This document shows positions 29,845-36,593 of a stretch of DNA of 36,593 nucleotides, piece by piece. This stretch comes from a virus: IMG/VR virus record IMGVR_UViG_3300042934_000223, positions 1 through 36,593 of that record. The stretch is one strand, 5' to 3'. The notes beneath the pieces are model-generated. The model was not told the origin of the DNA. It was given only the letters and a program-made list of their open reading frames with translations, and did no database searches. Numbering within the stretch: the stretch's first letter is position 1; every line of letters starts with the position of its first letter. Made by a program: the position numbers and the translations under genes.

Positions 29845-29893
29845 GCGATCGCGGAATGCGAATTGAATGCTCCGCGACCACCCCACCCTGGTA
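29845..29893 (-). repeat. Post-stop GTACCAGG element, copy C
   Basis: Starts 1 nt after the stop at 29897: CGTACCAGGGTGGGG, then TCGCGGAGCATTC. TCGCGGA pairs perfectly with TCCGCGA (7 bp), and AGGGT with ACCCT outside it. Confidence 0.45.
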
Positions 29894-29896
29894 CGA

Positions 29897-30112
29897 TCAG
29901 ATGACGTTGACTTCTGGAAGACCAGGAGCCGCAACAACGAGGTCAATATATGACATATCATCACCGCTATGAGTTACCTTTACAATTGTACCATCATCAA
30001 GATACAGGTCGAATTCATTAACACGGGCATCTGTAAACACCGTATTAATGATAGTACGACCTGCAAGAGCATTTGCAAAGTCTTGTGTAGACATCCTCGG
30101 TGGTGTCTCCAT
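29897..30112 (-). CDS. Hypothetical protein, paralogue of the upstream gene
   Basis: A 71-residue protein starting METPPRMSTQDFANALAG, with AAGGAGG upstream. A short helix (FANALAGRTI) and then beta strands (NEFDLYLDDGTIVKVTHS) match the layout of the 30126 protein, so these two probably arose by duplication. Function unknown. Confidence 0.7.
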   Translation of the reverse strand: METPPRMSTQDFANALAGRTIINTVFTDARVNEFDLYLDDGTIVKVTHSGDDMSYIDLVVAAPGLPEVNVI

Positions 30113-30125
30113 TAGTTATCCTCCT

Positions 30126-30326
30126 TCAAGTGCGCATAGTTAACTGTATTCCCTGCTCTGAGTAACCTTGCTCATCGTATTTACACGTTATGGCTATCTC
30201 ACTGAATTCCAATACGATAATGAATTCATTTAAGCTCATATCGCCATCAGGTAAGGCCCTTACATCTTTTACAACCTGTCCAGTTAATAGCTCCTTTAAT
30301 TGGGCAGCTTTAATAGCCATTTGCAT
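30126..30326 (-). CDS. Hypothetical protein, paralogue of the downstream gene
   Basis: A 66-residue protein starting MQMAIKAAQLKELLTGQVV; GGGAGGG lies 7 nt before the ATG. NEFIIVLEFSEIAITCKYDE aligns with NEFDLYLDDGTIVKVTHSGD of the next gene. The start overlaps the previous stop by TAATG. Confidence 0.7.
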   Translation of the reverse strand: MQMAIKAAQLKELLTGQVVKDVRALPDGDMSLNEFIIVLEFSEIAITCKYDEQGYSEQGIQLTMRT

Positions 30327-30463
30327 TAGTCATCCCTCCCATCGTGAAAGAAGAAATACATTGGTCGATTGCGTTCGTCTTTACGCCGTTGACGTGTTTC
30401 GAAACCCTTCTTGGTGTAATATCCAACAGCTACCAGAAACAGGAGTGTCACAAAGATAGTCAT
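30326..30463 (-). CDS. 45-residue membrane miniprotein with basic tail
   Basis: ATG at 30463 overlaps the upstream stop (ATGA) and its own stop overlaps the next ATG (TAATG). The protein starts MTIFVTLLFLVAVGYYTKKG, one transmembrane span, then a strongly basic stretch (TRQRRKDERNR) and a Phe-rich end. The overlaps at both ends strongly support it as a real gene. Function unknown. Confidence 0.78.
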   Translation of the reverse strand: MTIFVTLLFLVAVGYYTKKGFETRQRRKDERNRPMYFFFHDGRDD

Positions 30464-30711
30464 TTCGCCCACTCGTGATTTGGGTCAGGTACAAACACTA
30501 ACGCCGTGCGCCAGTTATAACCACTCTGCCAACGGTCGTAAACGTGTTCCATAACTTCTGCTTCTGACATAACCAGCCATCCCCCGAAAGTCTTTGTACG
30601 ATAGAAAAGACCCATCGTAGAATCAATCGATTCCCAGACAAGCTCAGGTTTCTTAGGCGGTTCTGTCGGTTGGAGTTCACCCATTTGTTTCGCTATGTCT
30701 TTAGCGTTCAT
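30460..30711 (-). CDS. Hypothetical protein
   Basis: An 83-residue protein starting MNAKDIAKQMGELQPTEP, with AGGAGG upstream. FYRTKTFGGWLVMSEAEVME and WRTALVFVPDPNHEW resemble a small phage/bacterial domain of unknown role that is rich in Trp. In operon by ATGA overlap. Confidence 0.7.
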   Translation of the reverse strand: MNAKDIAKQMGELQPTEPPKKPELVWESIDSTMGLFYRTKTFGGWLVMSEAEVMEHVYDRWQSGYNWRTALVFVPDPNHEWAK

Positions 30712-30719
30712 AGTACCTC

Positions 30720-30911
30720 CTATTTCAATTTGTGGCTTTGAGGTTTAACGCTTAACGTTGAGTAGTAAGTTCTACCACAACACTTACATCTAAGGCGTCT
30801 GCCTGATCTGATAGGTTTCCAACGATGTCCGCGTTTCTTACATATTGCTTTCCTAGCTGCGCGACGTACAACTAAGAAAGTACACGCAGCCAAGATAAGC
30901 AGTAAGATCAT
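30720..30911 (-). CDS. Membrane-anchored zinc-ribbon miniprotein, paralogue 2
   Basis: A 63-residue protein starting MILLLILAACTFLVVRRA. A transmembrane span is followed by a basic CKKRGHRWKPIRSGRR region and CKCCG, a likely zinc ribbon. Same layout as the 21423 protein, including the HxWKP motif. The ATG overlaps the upstream stop by 4 nt. Confidence 0.75.
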   Translation of the reverse strand: MILLLILAACTFLVVRRAARKAICKKRGHRWKPIRSGRRLRCKCCGRTYYSTLSVKPQSHKLK

Positions 30912-31099
30912 TGGCTGTCGTGGTATTTCAGTACTACTTGTTCAACAATTACCGTCGCTGGTGATGGTGTTCTGAAAGTATGCCCACACTTATTACATGT
31001 GAGCAAGTTAGGATTGTGTTGAAACATGTCTGTATTGCCGTCGACAGGACAGCAGATACCAATAGAACAATCTTCGTGCTTAATTTCGAATCTAGCCAC
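30908..31099 (-). CDS. Zinc-ribbon protein
   Basis: A 63-residue protein starting at a GTG (MARFEIKHEDCSIGICC). CC-PVDG and, about 18 residues later, CNKCGHTF form a zinc-binding ribbon. The start overlaps the previous gene by 8 nt. Small ribbon proteins bind nucleic acid or protein; the target is unknown. Confidence 0.72.
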   Translation of the reverse strand: MARFEIKHEDCSIGICCPVDGNTDMFQHNPNLLTCNKCGHTFRTPSPATVIVEQVVLKYHDSQ

Positions 31100-31673
31100 T
31101 TATCTTCACTCCCTTACCGAAGGCTGAAACAAACTTAACTCTACGCTGCTGCAACTCACCTTCCAACATCTCCAGATATTCACATAGCTCATCGCGCTGT
31201 ACTTCATAGTCACGTTTGTGTGAGCTGACCCAACGATCACGTAAGCTCTTATGAATATCCAAGAGTGACATCAATGAAGCCGTCGCTAGCTCTTGTCTTC
31301 TTACGAAGTCATCTACCTGAAAGCTAGCTAAGTCTTCACCTGCTTCTGCATACAAAGCACTCAAAGGTTCTCTAGTAGCCTGCACAAGTGCAATGCGCTC
31401 TTTCAAATCCCGAATGCCGTTGTTGTCTGGCATGTCGTTATGCTTGAGAGTGCCCTGCTTACGTTTGAGCTGACCATTAAGACCCATTACAGTAGCAGCA
31501 TACAAATTGATTACTTTATAAAGGTTAGCCTGCGATGTTGTATATTTACGTAGAAAGCGATCACAAGCTCTCACAGATGTCATAGTAGTAGGCAGCGTAC
31601 TGAAATCTAAGCTAACCCGTAGCTTTTGCCATTCGTAGACGTACAATGAACGCTTCTTGACACTCATTGCCAT
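31092..31673 (-). CDS. Hypothetical coiled-coil protein
   Basis: A 193-residue protein starting MAMSVKKRSLYVYEWQKL, with GGAGG 7 nt upstream. Helical throughout with a C-terminal coiled coil (RDELCEYLEMLEGELQQRR). It is the first gene of the long operon that ends at 25845, behind promoter/operator copy 1. No family recognised. Confidence 0.75.
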   Translation of the reverse strand: MAMSVKKRSLYVYEWQKLRVSLDFSTLPTTMTSVRACDRFLRKYTTSQANLYKVINLYAATVMGLNGQLKRKQGTLKHNDMPDNNGIRDLKERIALVQATREPLSALYAEAGEDLASFQVDDFVRRQELATASLMSLLDIHKSLRDRWVSSHKRDYEVQRDELCEYLEMLEGELQQRRVKFVSAFGKGVKISG

Positions 31674-31699
31674 ATTATCACCTCCATTGTTGAATTCGC

Positions 31700-31741
31700 T
31701 TTATATTAATATAATATTCAAAGTTATTTTGAAATGAACTA
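31700..31741 (-). promoter_or_regulatory. Early promoter/operator element, copy 1
   Basis: A 42-bp element, 38 of 42 identical to 36404-36445. On the plus strand the AT-rich -10 area is followed by TTCAAA-GTTAT-TTTGAA; the 5-bp centre is the reverse complement of that in the other copy. It precedes the 31673 operon. Confidence 0.6.
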
Positions 31742-31742
31742 A

Positions 31743-31931
31743 TTACGAAGAAAGTTTTTCAGTCGAATTTTGTTCCGCAACATAGCGCCGTATGGCGACT
31801 AATACCGTCTCCCGGTGTTTGAAGCGTACGTCCACACGCTCAGTTGACATTGCCTCGATAAATTGTTCAAATGTGAGACTTTGCAACCAACAAAAAGTAT
31901 CCGCCATTTCGTTAAGTCTGTCTTCTGTCAT
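31743..31931 (-). CDS. Hypothetical small protein
   Basis: A 62-residue protein starting MTEDRLNEMADTFCWLQS, with AAGGAG and AAGGG upstream. LTFEQFIEAMSTERVDVRF and a basic helix follow. It overlaps the previous gene by 20 nt. No family recognised. Confidence 0.68.
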   Translation of the reverse strand: MTEDRLNEMADTFCWLQSLTFEQFIEAMSTERVDVRFKHRETVLVAIRRYVAEQNSTEKLSS

Positions 31932-32127
31932 AGTATCCCTTCTCCTTTTGCGTCATACCCCTGACATACGGTTTATTAGGCGGGGTTGCGACTCCATATT
32001 TGTCTGCCAGTGAAACCAACTCAACATTGCTCATTTGATAAGGGTCTTTGATAAATGTAGCCTGTACTATCTTTAATCTAGCAATTAACTCCGTACGCCA
32101 TGTTTGTGCTTCTTTATTCTTACCCAA
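31912..32127 (-). CDS. Hypothetical small protein
   Basis: A 71-residue basic protein from a TTG start (MGKNKEAQTWRTELIARL) 9 nt after GGAG. NVELVSLADKYGVATPP may be a short HTH-like segment. No family recognised. Confidence 0.65.
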   Translation of the reverse strand: MGKNKEAQTWRTELIARLKIVQATFIKDPYQMSNVELVSLADKYGVATPPNKPYVRGMTQKEKGYYDRRQT

Positions 32128-32139
32128 TTGAATCAGCTC

Positions 32140-32316
32140 CTAATACTTTTTGCGTTGTCTGGGTGCCTCTTGTGTTTGCAGGACGGCCATTACTGCACGA
32201 TAAGGTATTGAATAACGTTTCGAATACCAGTTGATAAATTCCCTATCGGACATATTACTGTAAATCTTACGACACTCCCTAATACTTTGTTTGTACGTTT
32301 CCGATGTAGTAGCCAT
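32140..32316 (-). CDS. 58-residue hypothetical basic protein
   Basis: ATG 32316 follows GGAGGGG by 7 nt. The protein starts MATTSETYKQSIRECRKIY and ends APRQRKKY. MSDREFINWYSKRYSIPYRA suggests a short helical DNA- or RNA-binding protein. It is the first gene after the replication-operon terminator, and no own promoter is visible, so it may depend on read-through. Confidence 0.72.
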   Translation of the reverse strand: MATTSETYKQSIRECRKIYSNMSDREFINWYSKRYSIPYRAVMAVLQTQEAPRQRKKY

Positions 32317-32351
32317 TACTTATCCCCTCCAAATTGTCTCCAAAAGTAGCT

Positions 32352-32408
32352 AAAAAAGAAGGAGCATTCCTAAAAATGCCTGGCCATCGCATTCTTATGA
32401 AATACTCC
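32352..32408 (-). terminator. Terminator of the replication operon
   Basis: Minus strand GGAGTATTTC pairs with GGAATGCTCC (10 bp with two wobble pairs), with an inner AATGC/GCATT stem, followed by TTCTTTTTTA. Confidence 0.88.
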
Positions 32409-32425
32409 TAGTGTATGTTATGATA

Positions 32426-35044
32426 TCATTTAGCTTGGTCGCGTACTTGAGTTAGATCAATTAGAGGGGCTCCTGGTGTAGTGTTGCTTGATGTATGTCC
32501 GTCTGCTAGGTCAATCTCTTGTAGCTTGTCAGTGGCATATTTACGAATGCTCTCTGTGAACTTCCCATGATGTGCCTCATTTAAGAGGTATTCCAAGAAG
32601 CCTGTATTCGTTATGTTCAGACGCAAGCCGATCCAACATTCCGTCATTACTTTATTGACGTGTAATGTGTGGGTGGTTCTCGCCTTAGATAACTTGTGCT
32701 TCTTCTCGAGGTATCTGGATAGGTGTTCTACCTTCTTTTGTACAGAAGATTCACGGAAGCCTATCCATTGATCAAAGATGTAATTAACAAAGCTAGAAGG
32801 CGTACCACAACGAACAATCTTACCATCAGTCGCTACAGACTCTAAATCGAATGTCTCGAGGCAGTTCGTAAAGAAGTCTGCGGTAATATCATTCTCCTGT
32901 GTGTACGACAGCTTTTTCGCGTTGGCAGTTAAAGAATCACTAAACGCCTGATTAGCTACTAAGCGTCTAAGTCCTTCAAGTGCCCAATTAAAGATTCCCG
33001 AGTATTCAGTTCTAAGCTGCTCCATGATTTCAAACTTAGGTGTGGCACTTTGGGTAAAGTCTTGTTCGAATGGAACAAAGAGCATTCTCCGTAACCAGCC
33101 TTCTGATTTATCGCCAGTCTTGATATCATGGTTGGATGCAAATATGAATTTGGCGGTATTATTGAATGTAATTGGCGACTGATTTTTGACATCCGCAATA
33201 ATACGTCCTCCTGAGACGAGATTCTTGAAGTCGTCCGCAGCCCCACCCCTAAGGTATTCTGAACCTGCCTCGTTAACGATGTTGAGCACTTTTCCGACCA
33301 ACGACGAAGAGCCGAATCGACTAAATAGCGTGCGCATATTAACTGAATCGACGACGTCATATCCAAGTAATCCTTGGATGGTCTCGAGGAATAATGACTT
33401 ACCGTTGGCCCCTTCACCTTGGATAACAAGGGCCTTTTCAAAGCCCATATAAGGTATAAGGGAATAACCAATGAACTCTTGAAGGATGAGACGTGCTCCT
33501 TCATCCGGTAACCACTCCTTCAGACGCATATCCCACATAGGTGACTGAGCTTGAGGATTGTACTGGATTGGCAAAACGTAGGTTAAATGTGTTTCCGGAT
33601 CCCACGCATGGACTTCCCCAGTCTTCCAATCTAGCAGTTTCCCACCCGCCAGGGGGATATACTGAAATTGCGCTATAGTTTGCGTGTCCAAGTTGCGTGA
33701 GTTGACTTTCCAATAACGCTCTTGGGACCGCAGTTCTACAACCAAAGCGTTCGCTACATCCTTGTAATGTCGAATGGTTGTCCATGCCGGATTACCTCCA
33801 TACTTTTCATCACCCAAAGCATCACGGATATACACTTGGAAAGATCCATTACGGGTATCAATAGGTTCCCAAGGACCGTGCGTCTTCTGCGTCATCCATA
33901 CTACCGGATGCTCTGGATCGACCTTGACTACATAACCTTTGGATTCCATTAGATTGAGAACTACCTGAGCAATCTCTCCTGGGGCAAAGATGGCGGCTTT
34001 ATCGTCACCGGCTTTCCCTTTCTTATACTTGGAGGATTTAACTGCCTCGGATTCCCAGAAATGGTTCACCTTAGATTCAATAGCGAACTCATCTAACGGA
34101 GGATCACAAAATGTCTGATTATGTGCTTTCGCCATATGCATGATGTACTCTTTACCCATACCTCGGAAGTTAGCACAGAAACTACCAATAATACGAGTCA
34201 TCTGATTATCACGGTTACCCGAAGTTATTTTCTGTGTTAGTTCGCTTTCATCGACTTTACCGTCATCCTCTTGTTGTTTAACTTCCTTACCCTTGTATTC
34301 AACATTAGGCGGCTTTATGTCTAGGTCAATTCCTTCGTAATCAGAGAACTCACTCGCAAGTGTTTCTCGGGATACGATAATAGGTTTAACCTCGGCGAAC
34401 TCTTTCGAGGATGCAGGAGCAGACCCCCCTGGTGCTGGGCTCTTGGGTTGGTCTAGTCTTACCAGATCCAATAACCATTTAGGCGCCGGAGCACAATCGA
34501 TGTCCTCTGGAGAACTACCAACTTCCCACGTATAAAGACGTCCTGTATGATGTTTGGAAGGTGGCATTACTGTCTGTTGACCCTCACAGAGGATAGAGCA
34601 CTCTTCATGGATTCCCTCACCCGGATTGACAAATTTCTTTGTCGGTAATCCTACCGGGAAAGTATACAACAATCTCCGACCAGCTCCTGTAGAGAATTCC
34701 CATGTGTCCGGAACATCCCCTCCGGATATTTCTTCCAGCATATCTTCACCAGCATATCCGTCAATGTCAATGCCTACATAGCCGGAATTAGAGCCTAATG
34801 GAAGACCTACATTGAAATTAGGGAACTCTTTTGTCCAAGAACGAACCTGGTCCATAGTTGTTACTTCTTGTGTTCGCCACCCTTTAATAAGGGGTATCTT
34901 ACCGGCTTGCTGGCATGTTGCAATGTGCTTAGCGGAGTATCCCTTATGATCATGGGAGCATAAAGGTATGATAGGTAAGCCCATGTCAACATACATTTGC
35001 AAGGCCGTAAGAACGTTTTCACGATCTTTTTTGGTGTCGCTCAC
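32426..35044 (-). CDS. Primase-polymerase / SF3 helicase fusion
   Basis: An 872-residue protein. Residues 20-195 are a PrimPol domain: GWRTQEVTTMDQVRSW, catalytic GIDIDG (91-96) and the PSKHHTG histidines (162-168). Residues 200-280 are a linker. Residues 515-660 are a superfamily 3 helicase with Walker A GEGANGKS (543-550), Walker B-like KVLNIVNEAG (585-594) and LRRMLFVPF (651-659) as the arginine-finger area. The C-terminal region is probably winged-helix. It primes and unwinds phage DNA at the origin. It is the last gene of its operon. Confidence 0.93.
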   Translation of the reverse strand: MSDTKKDRENVLTALQMYVDMGLPIIPLCSHDHKGYSAKHIATCQQAGKIPLIKGWRTQEVTTMDQVRSWTKEFPNFNVGLPLGSNSGYVGIDIDGYAGEDMLEEISGGDVPDTWEFSTGAGRRLLYTFPVGLPTKKFVNPGEGIHEECSILCEGQQTVMPPSKHHTGRLYTWEVGSSPEDIDCAPAPKWLLDLVRLDQPKSPAPGGSAPASSKEFAEVKPIIVSRETLASEFSDYEGIDLDIKPPNVEYKGKEVKQQEDDGKVDESELTQKITSGNRDNQMTRIIGSFCANFRGMGKEYIMHMAKAHNQTFCDPPLDEFAIESKVNHFWESEAVKSSKYKKGKAGDDKAAIFAPGEIAQVVLNLMESKGYVVKVDPEHPVVWMTQKTHGPWEPIDTRNGSFQVYIRDALGDEKYGGNPAWTTIRHYKDVANALVVELRSQERYWKVNSRNLDTQTIAQFQYIPLAGGKLLDWKTGEVHAWDPETHLTYVLPIQYNPQAQSPMWDMRLKEWLPDEGARLILQEFIGYSLIPYMGFEKALVIQGEGANGKSLFLETIQGLLGYDVVDSVNMRTLFSRFGSSSLVGKVLNIVNEAGSEYLRGGAADDFKNLVSGGRIIADVKNQSPITFNNTAKFIFASNHDIKTGDKSEGWLRRMLFVPFEQDFTQSATPKFEIMEQLRTEYSGIFNWALEGLRRLVANQAFSDSLTANAKKLSYTQENDITADFFTNCLETFDLESVATDGKIVRCGTPSSFVNYIFDQWIGFRESSVQKKVEHLSRYLEKKHKLSKARTTHTLHVNKVMTECWIGLRLNITNTGFLEYLLNEAHHGKFTESIRKYATDKLQEIDLADGHTSSNTTPGAPLIDLTQVRDQAK

Positions 35045-35061
35045 CCTGCATCAAACTCCCT

Positions 35062-36102
35062 TTAACTAAACTCCCACGTACACTCTTTTGCGGTCTTTGT
35101 CTCATGTAAATTCTTGAAGTTAGGGTGGCGTGGAAATCCGTCGGTTGTCTTTTCCATGAATGTCACACGTGCTACCTTACCTATATATGCTTCTTTGTTA
35201 CGGGATAATTCTTCACGCATTGCCTGGTTCATTCCTGAAGCATCACAGATATGAATAAGCTCACCGTCTACGTAAGCCCCCATCTTAACTGAGCCTATCC
35301 AATTTTTGTAGTAGTTCTCGGTTACCGGCACTTCAACTCCATTAATCTCTTGCCAGTAGGCCCAAGTCTCTATATTTTTACCTGTATACTCCCGAGTGGC
35401 TTGCACGTATCCGATAATAACTAGATCCGTTTCGTCACTCTGCTTGAATTTCATCCATTGCCACATAGGCTTCTTACCCATGATGTAAAGACTATCCAAC
35501 TTCTTAAGAACGCCCCCTTCGAATCCGTTATCCAACAGATTCTGCAAGAACGTACGTTTGTTATCTACCGTTACAGGCACTAAATGGATGTACTGTTCCA
35601 TATCAGTTCCCTTTACGTATGTGTTATAGAAGTACACAAGTAGATTACGCCGTTCTTTGTAAGTATTCTTGATAAGCCAGTTGGCTTTAGGTGAGCGCAG
35701 CATATCGAAGATGGTATAATGGATATACCCATTCAATTCCTGAAATGCTATTGCCCCTGCAGGTAATGGACCTGTTGCATGTGTTGCATATTGGCTTGTT
35801 TTGCCGGGATAGTGCAGTTCGCCGTCGAGGATAAGGTTATACATCGCAAGTTTACGAAAGAAGTCACGTAAATGCGGGAAATTATCGGTCTTCTCTACAT
35901 TGTCCGAACTGTAGAAACGATATCCGAGAACTTCATACCTACATCCGTCAATCTTTTCCTCCATTGCCCAATCAGGTGAGTCTAATAGCTTGTCCAACTT
36001 AGCTACGTTATTGGCATGCTCTTTATCGACCTTGCCAGGTTTCATGACTCCTACATGTTGAGCCAAGGAGGCGATTAATTCGGCTGATGGTTCAGTTGCC
36101 AT
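35062..36102 (-). CDS. ATP-dependent DNA ligase
   Basis: A 346-residue protein starting MATEPSAELIASLAQHVG, with AGGAGG upstream. The nucleotidyltransferase core has motif I EKIDGCR (nucleophile Lys50), LDGELHYPG as motif III, FEGGVLKK (motif IV) and WMKFK (motif V). A C-terminal OB-fold region follows (VARVTFMEKTTDGFPRHP). It seals nicks in phage replication. An RNA ligase is less likely because the motif order and the OB fold fit DNA ligases. In operon with the PrimPol-helicase. Confidence 0.9.
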   Translation of the reverse strand: MATEPSAELIASLAQHVGVMKPGKVDKEHANNVAKLDKLLDSPDWAMEEKIDGCRYEVLGYRFYSSDNVEKTDNFPHLRDFFRKLAMYNLILDGELHYPGKTSQYATHATGPLPAGAIAFQELNGYIHYTIFDMLRSPKANWLIKNTYKERRNLLVYFYNTYVKGTDMEQYIHLVPVTVDNKRTFLQNLLDNGFEGGVLKKLDSLYIMGKKPMWQWMKFKQSDETDLVIIGYVQATREYTGKNIETWAYWQEINGVEVPVTENYYKNWIGSVKMGAYVDGELIHICDASGMNQAMREELSRNKEAYIGKVARVTFMEKTTDGFPRHPNFKNLHETKTAKECTWEFS

Positions 36103-36116
36103 AGAGCCGCCTCCTC

Positions 36117-36374
36117 TTAAGTATCACACTCAATATACAACATAGCAGCATGCATCATTGCTTCCTGCATACTTTCTTTGCGCTTGGTGACCATCTCTTT
36201 AAATTTCCAATAAACATCTGGCGGAACAAGGGCACCAAGCATTTTAGCTTCTTCTACCTCCATAGGTACATTATTAAGATTAATAATATGTTCCCTGTCG
36301 GCAGATCCAAGCAGTACCAAACCTGGTTCGGTATGAATACCTCCGCCATTCTTTAGTTTAATAGGTTCACCCAT
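36117..36374 (-). CDS. Ribbon-helix-helix-like small protein
   Basis: An 85-residue protein starting MGEPIKLKNGGGIHTEPG, with AGGAGG 7 nt upstream. The C-terminal half (ALVPPDVYWKFKEMVTKRKE then EAMMHAAMLYIE) fits a ribbon-helix-helix type domain, so it may be the repressor of its own promoter, whose palindrome lies just upstream. First gene of the replication operon. The fold call is tentative. Confidence 0.68.
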   Translation of the reverse strand: MGEPIKLKNGGGIHTEPGLVLLGSADREHIINLNNVPMEVEEAKMLGALVPPDVYWKFKEMVTKRKESMQEAMMHAAMLYIECDT

Positions 36375-36403
36375 TTATATCACCTCCTTTCACTGATAAG
36401 GTG

Positions 36404-36445
36404 TTTATATTAATATAATATTCAAAATAACTTTGAAATGTACTA
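36404..36445 (-). promoter_or_regulatory. Early promoter/operator element, copy 2
   Basis: A 42-bp element matching 31700-31741 except for the centre of the palindrome (TTCAAA-ATAAC-TTTGAA on plus) and one further base. It precedes the 36374 operon. A GAAGCAG/CTGCTTC hairpin (36540-36566) further right has no T-tract, and I assign it no role. Confidence 0.6.
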
Positions 36446-36593
36446 TATTTGCAAAATAAATATGGAGATGTATTTCCGGCTGAAGTCGCCTCTTTTCTTA
36501 TTTAATATATAACTAAGAATTTTATTGCTTTCTAAGCCTGAAGCAGAGAGAGGCCGCAGCTGCTTCGGTGGGAAGGGTGAAATAGGGTTTGCT

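Noticed and set aside
36375-36593. Possible 3' end of another minus-strand gene at the right edge
   Set aside because: One frame stays open for about 50 codons from the edge, but the encoded peptide has no family character and runs into the promoter region, so it cannot be supported.

Overview
The window is part of a tailed-phage (siphovirus) genome or prophage. The layout is terminase - portal - protease - scaffold - capsid - connector - tail chaperones - tape measure - tail tip, all on the minus strand, followed by small early genes and a replication block. The host is most likely an endospore-forming Firmicute such as Bacillus, Brevibacillus or Paenibacillus. The reasons are strong AGGAGG ribosome binding sites, sigma-A-like promoters, frequent TTG and GTG starts, an IDEAL-like protein and two sporulation-type genes (an alpha/beta SASP and a SpoIIID homologue). 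No host species can be read from the sequence, and no integrase, lysis gene, tRNA or CRISPR array is visible.

Region 1 (1-17417, minus strand, transcribed right to left) is the late virion operon: terminase small and large subunits, portal, XkdF-type protease, scaffold with an internal start, DUF2190-type decoration protein, major capsid protein, four connector or completion proteins, tail terminator, major tail protein with a C-terminal Ig-like domain, tail assembly chaperones joined by a -1 frameshift, a tape measure with 11-residue Trp repeats, tail-tip proteins, three tandem paralogues and a fibre gene cut by the left edge.

Region 2 (about 17.4-25.9 kb) holds small genes on both strands separated by unusually long, repeat-rich intergenic DNA. 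It starts with a SASP gene on the plus strand. It contains a family of helix-turn-helix proteins with a YNxVYNVV-type motif, a degenerate HNH protein fused to the same kind of HTH, and many near-identical sigma-A-type promoters. Intergenic repeats include CCTAT(T)AAAACG units that twice occur at exactly 35 bp spacing.

Region 3 (25.9-32.3 kb, minus strand) is a tightly packed operon of mostly unknown small proteins, many overlapping by ATGA or TAATG. It includes a SpoIIID homologue, zinc-finger or ribbon proteins and several very short membrane proteins. Region 4 (32.4-36.4 kb, minus strand) is a replication operon: ribbon-helix-helix-like protein, ATP-dependent ligase and a PrimPol-SF3 helicase fusion ended by a strong terminator. 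Regions 3 and 4 start from near-identical 42-bp promoter/operator elements whose palindrome core is inverted between the copies.

The most interesting possibility is that this phage carries tools for surviving in, or acting on, a sporulating host: SASP for DNA protection, SpoIIID-like for mother-cell gene control, and a promoter resembling forespore sigma-factor sites ahead of the SASP gene. Function is inferred from sequence patterns only.
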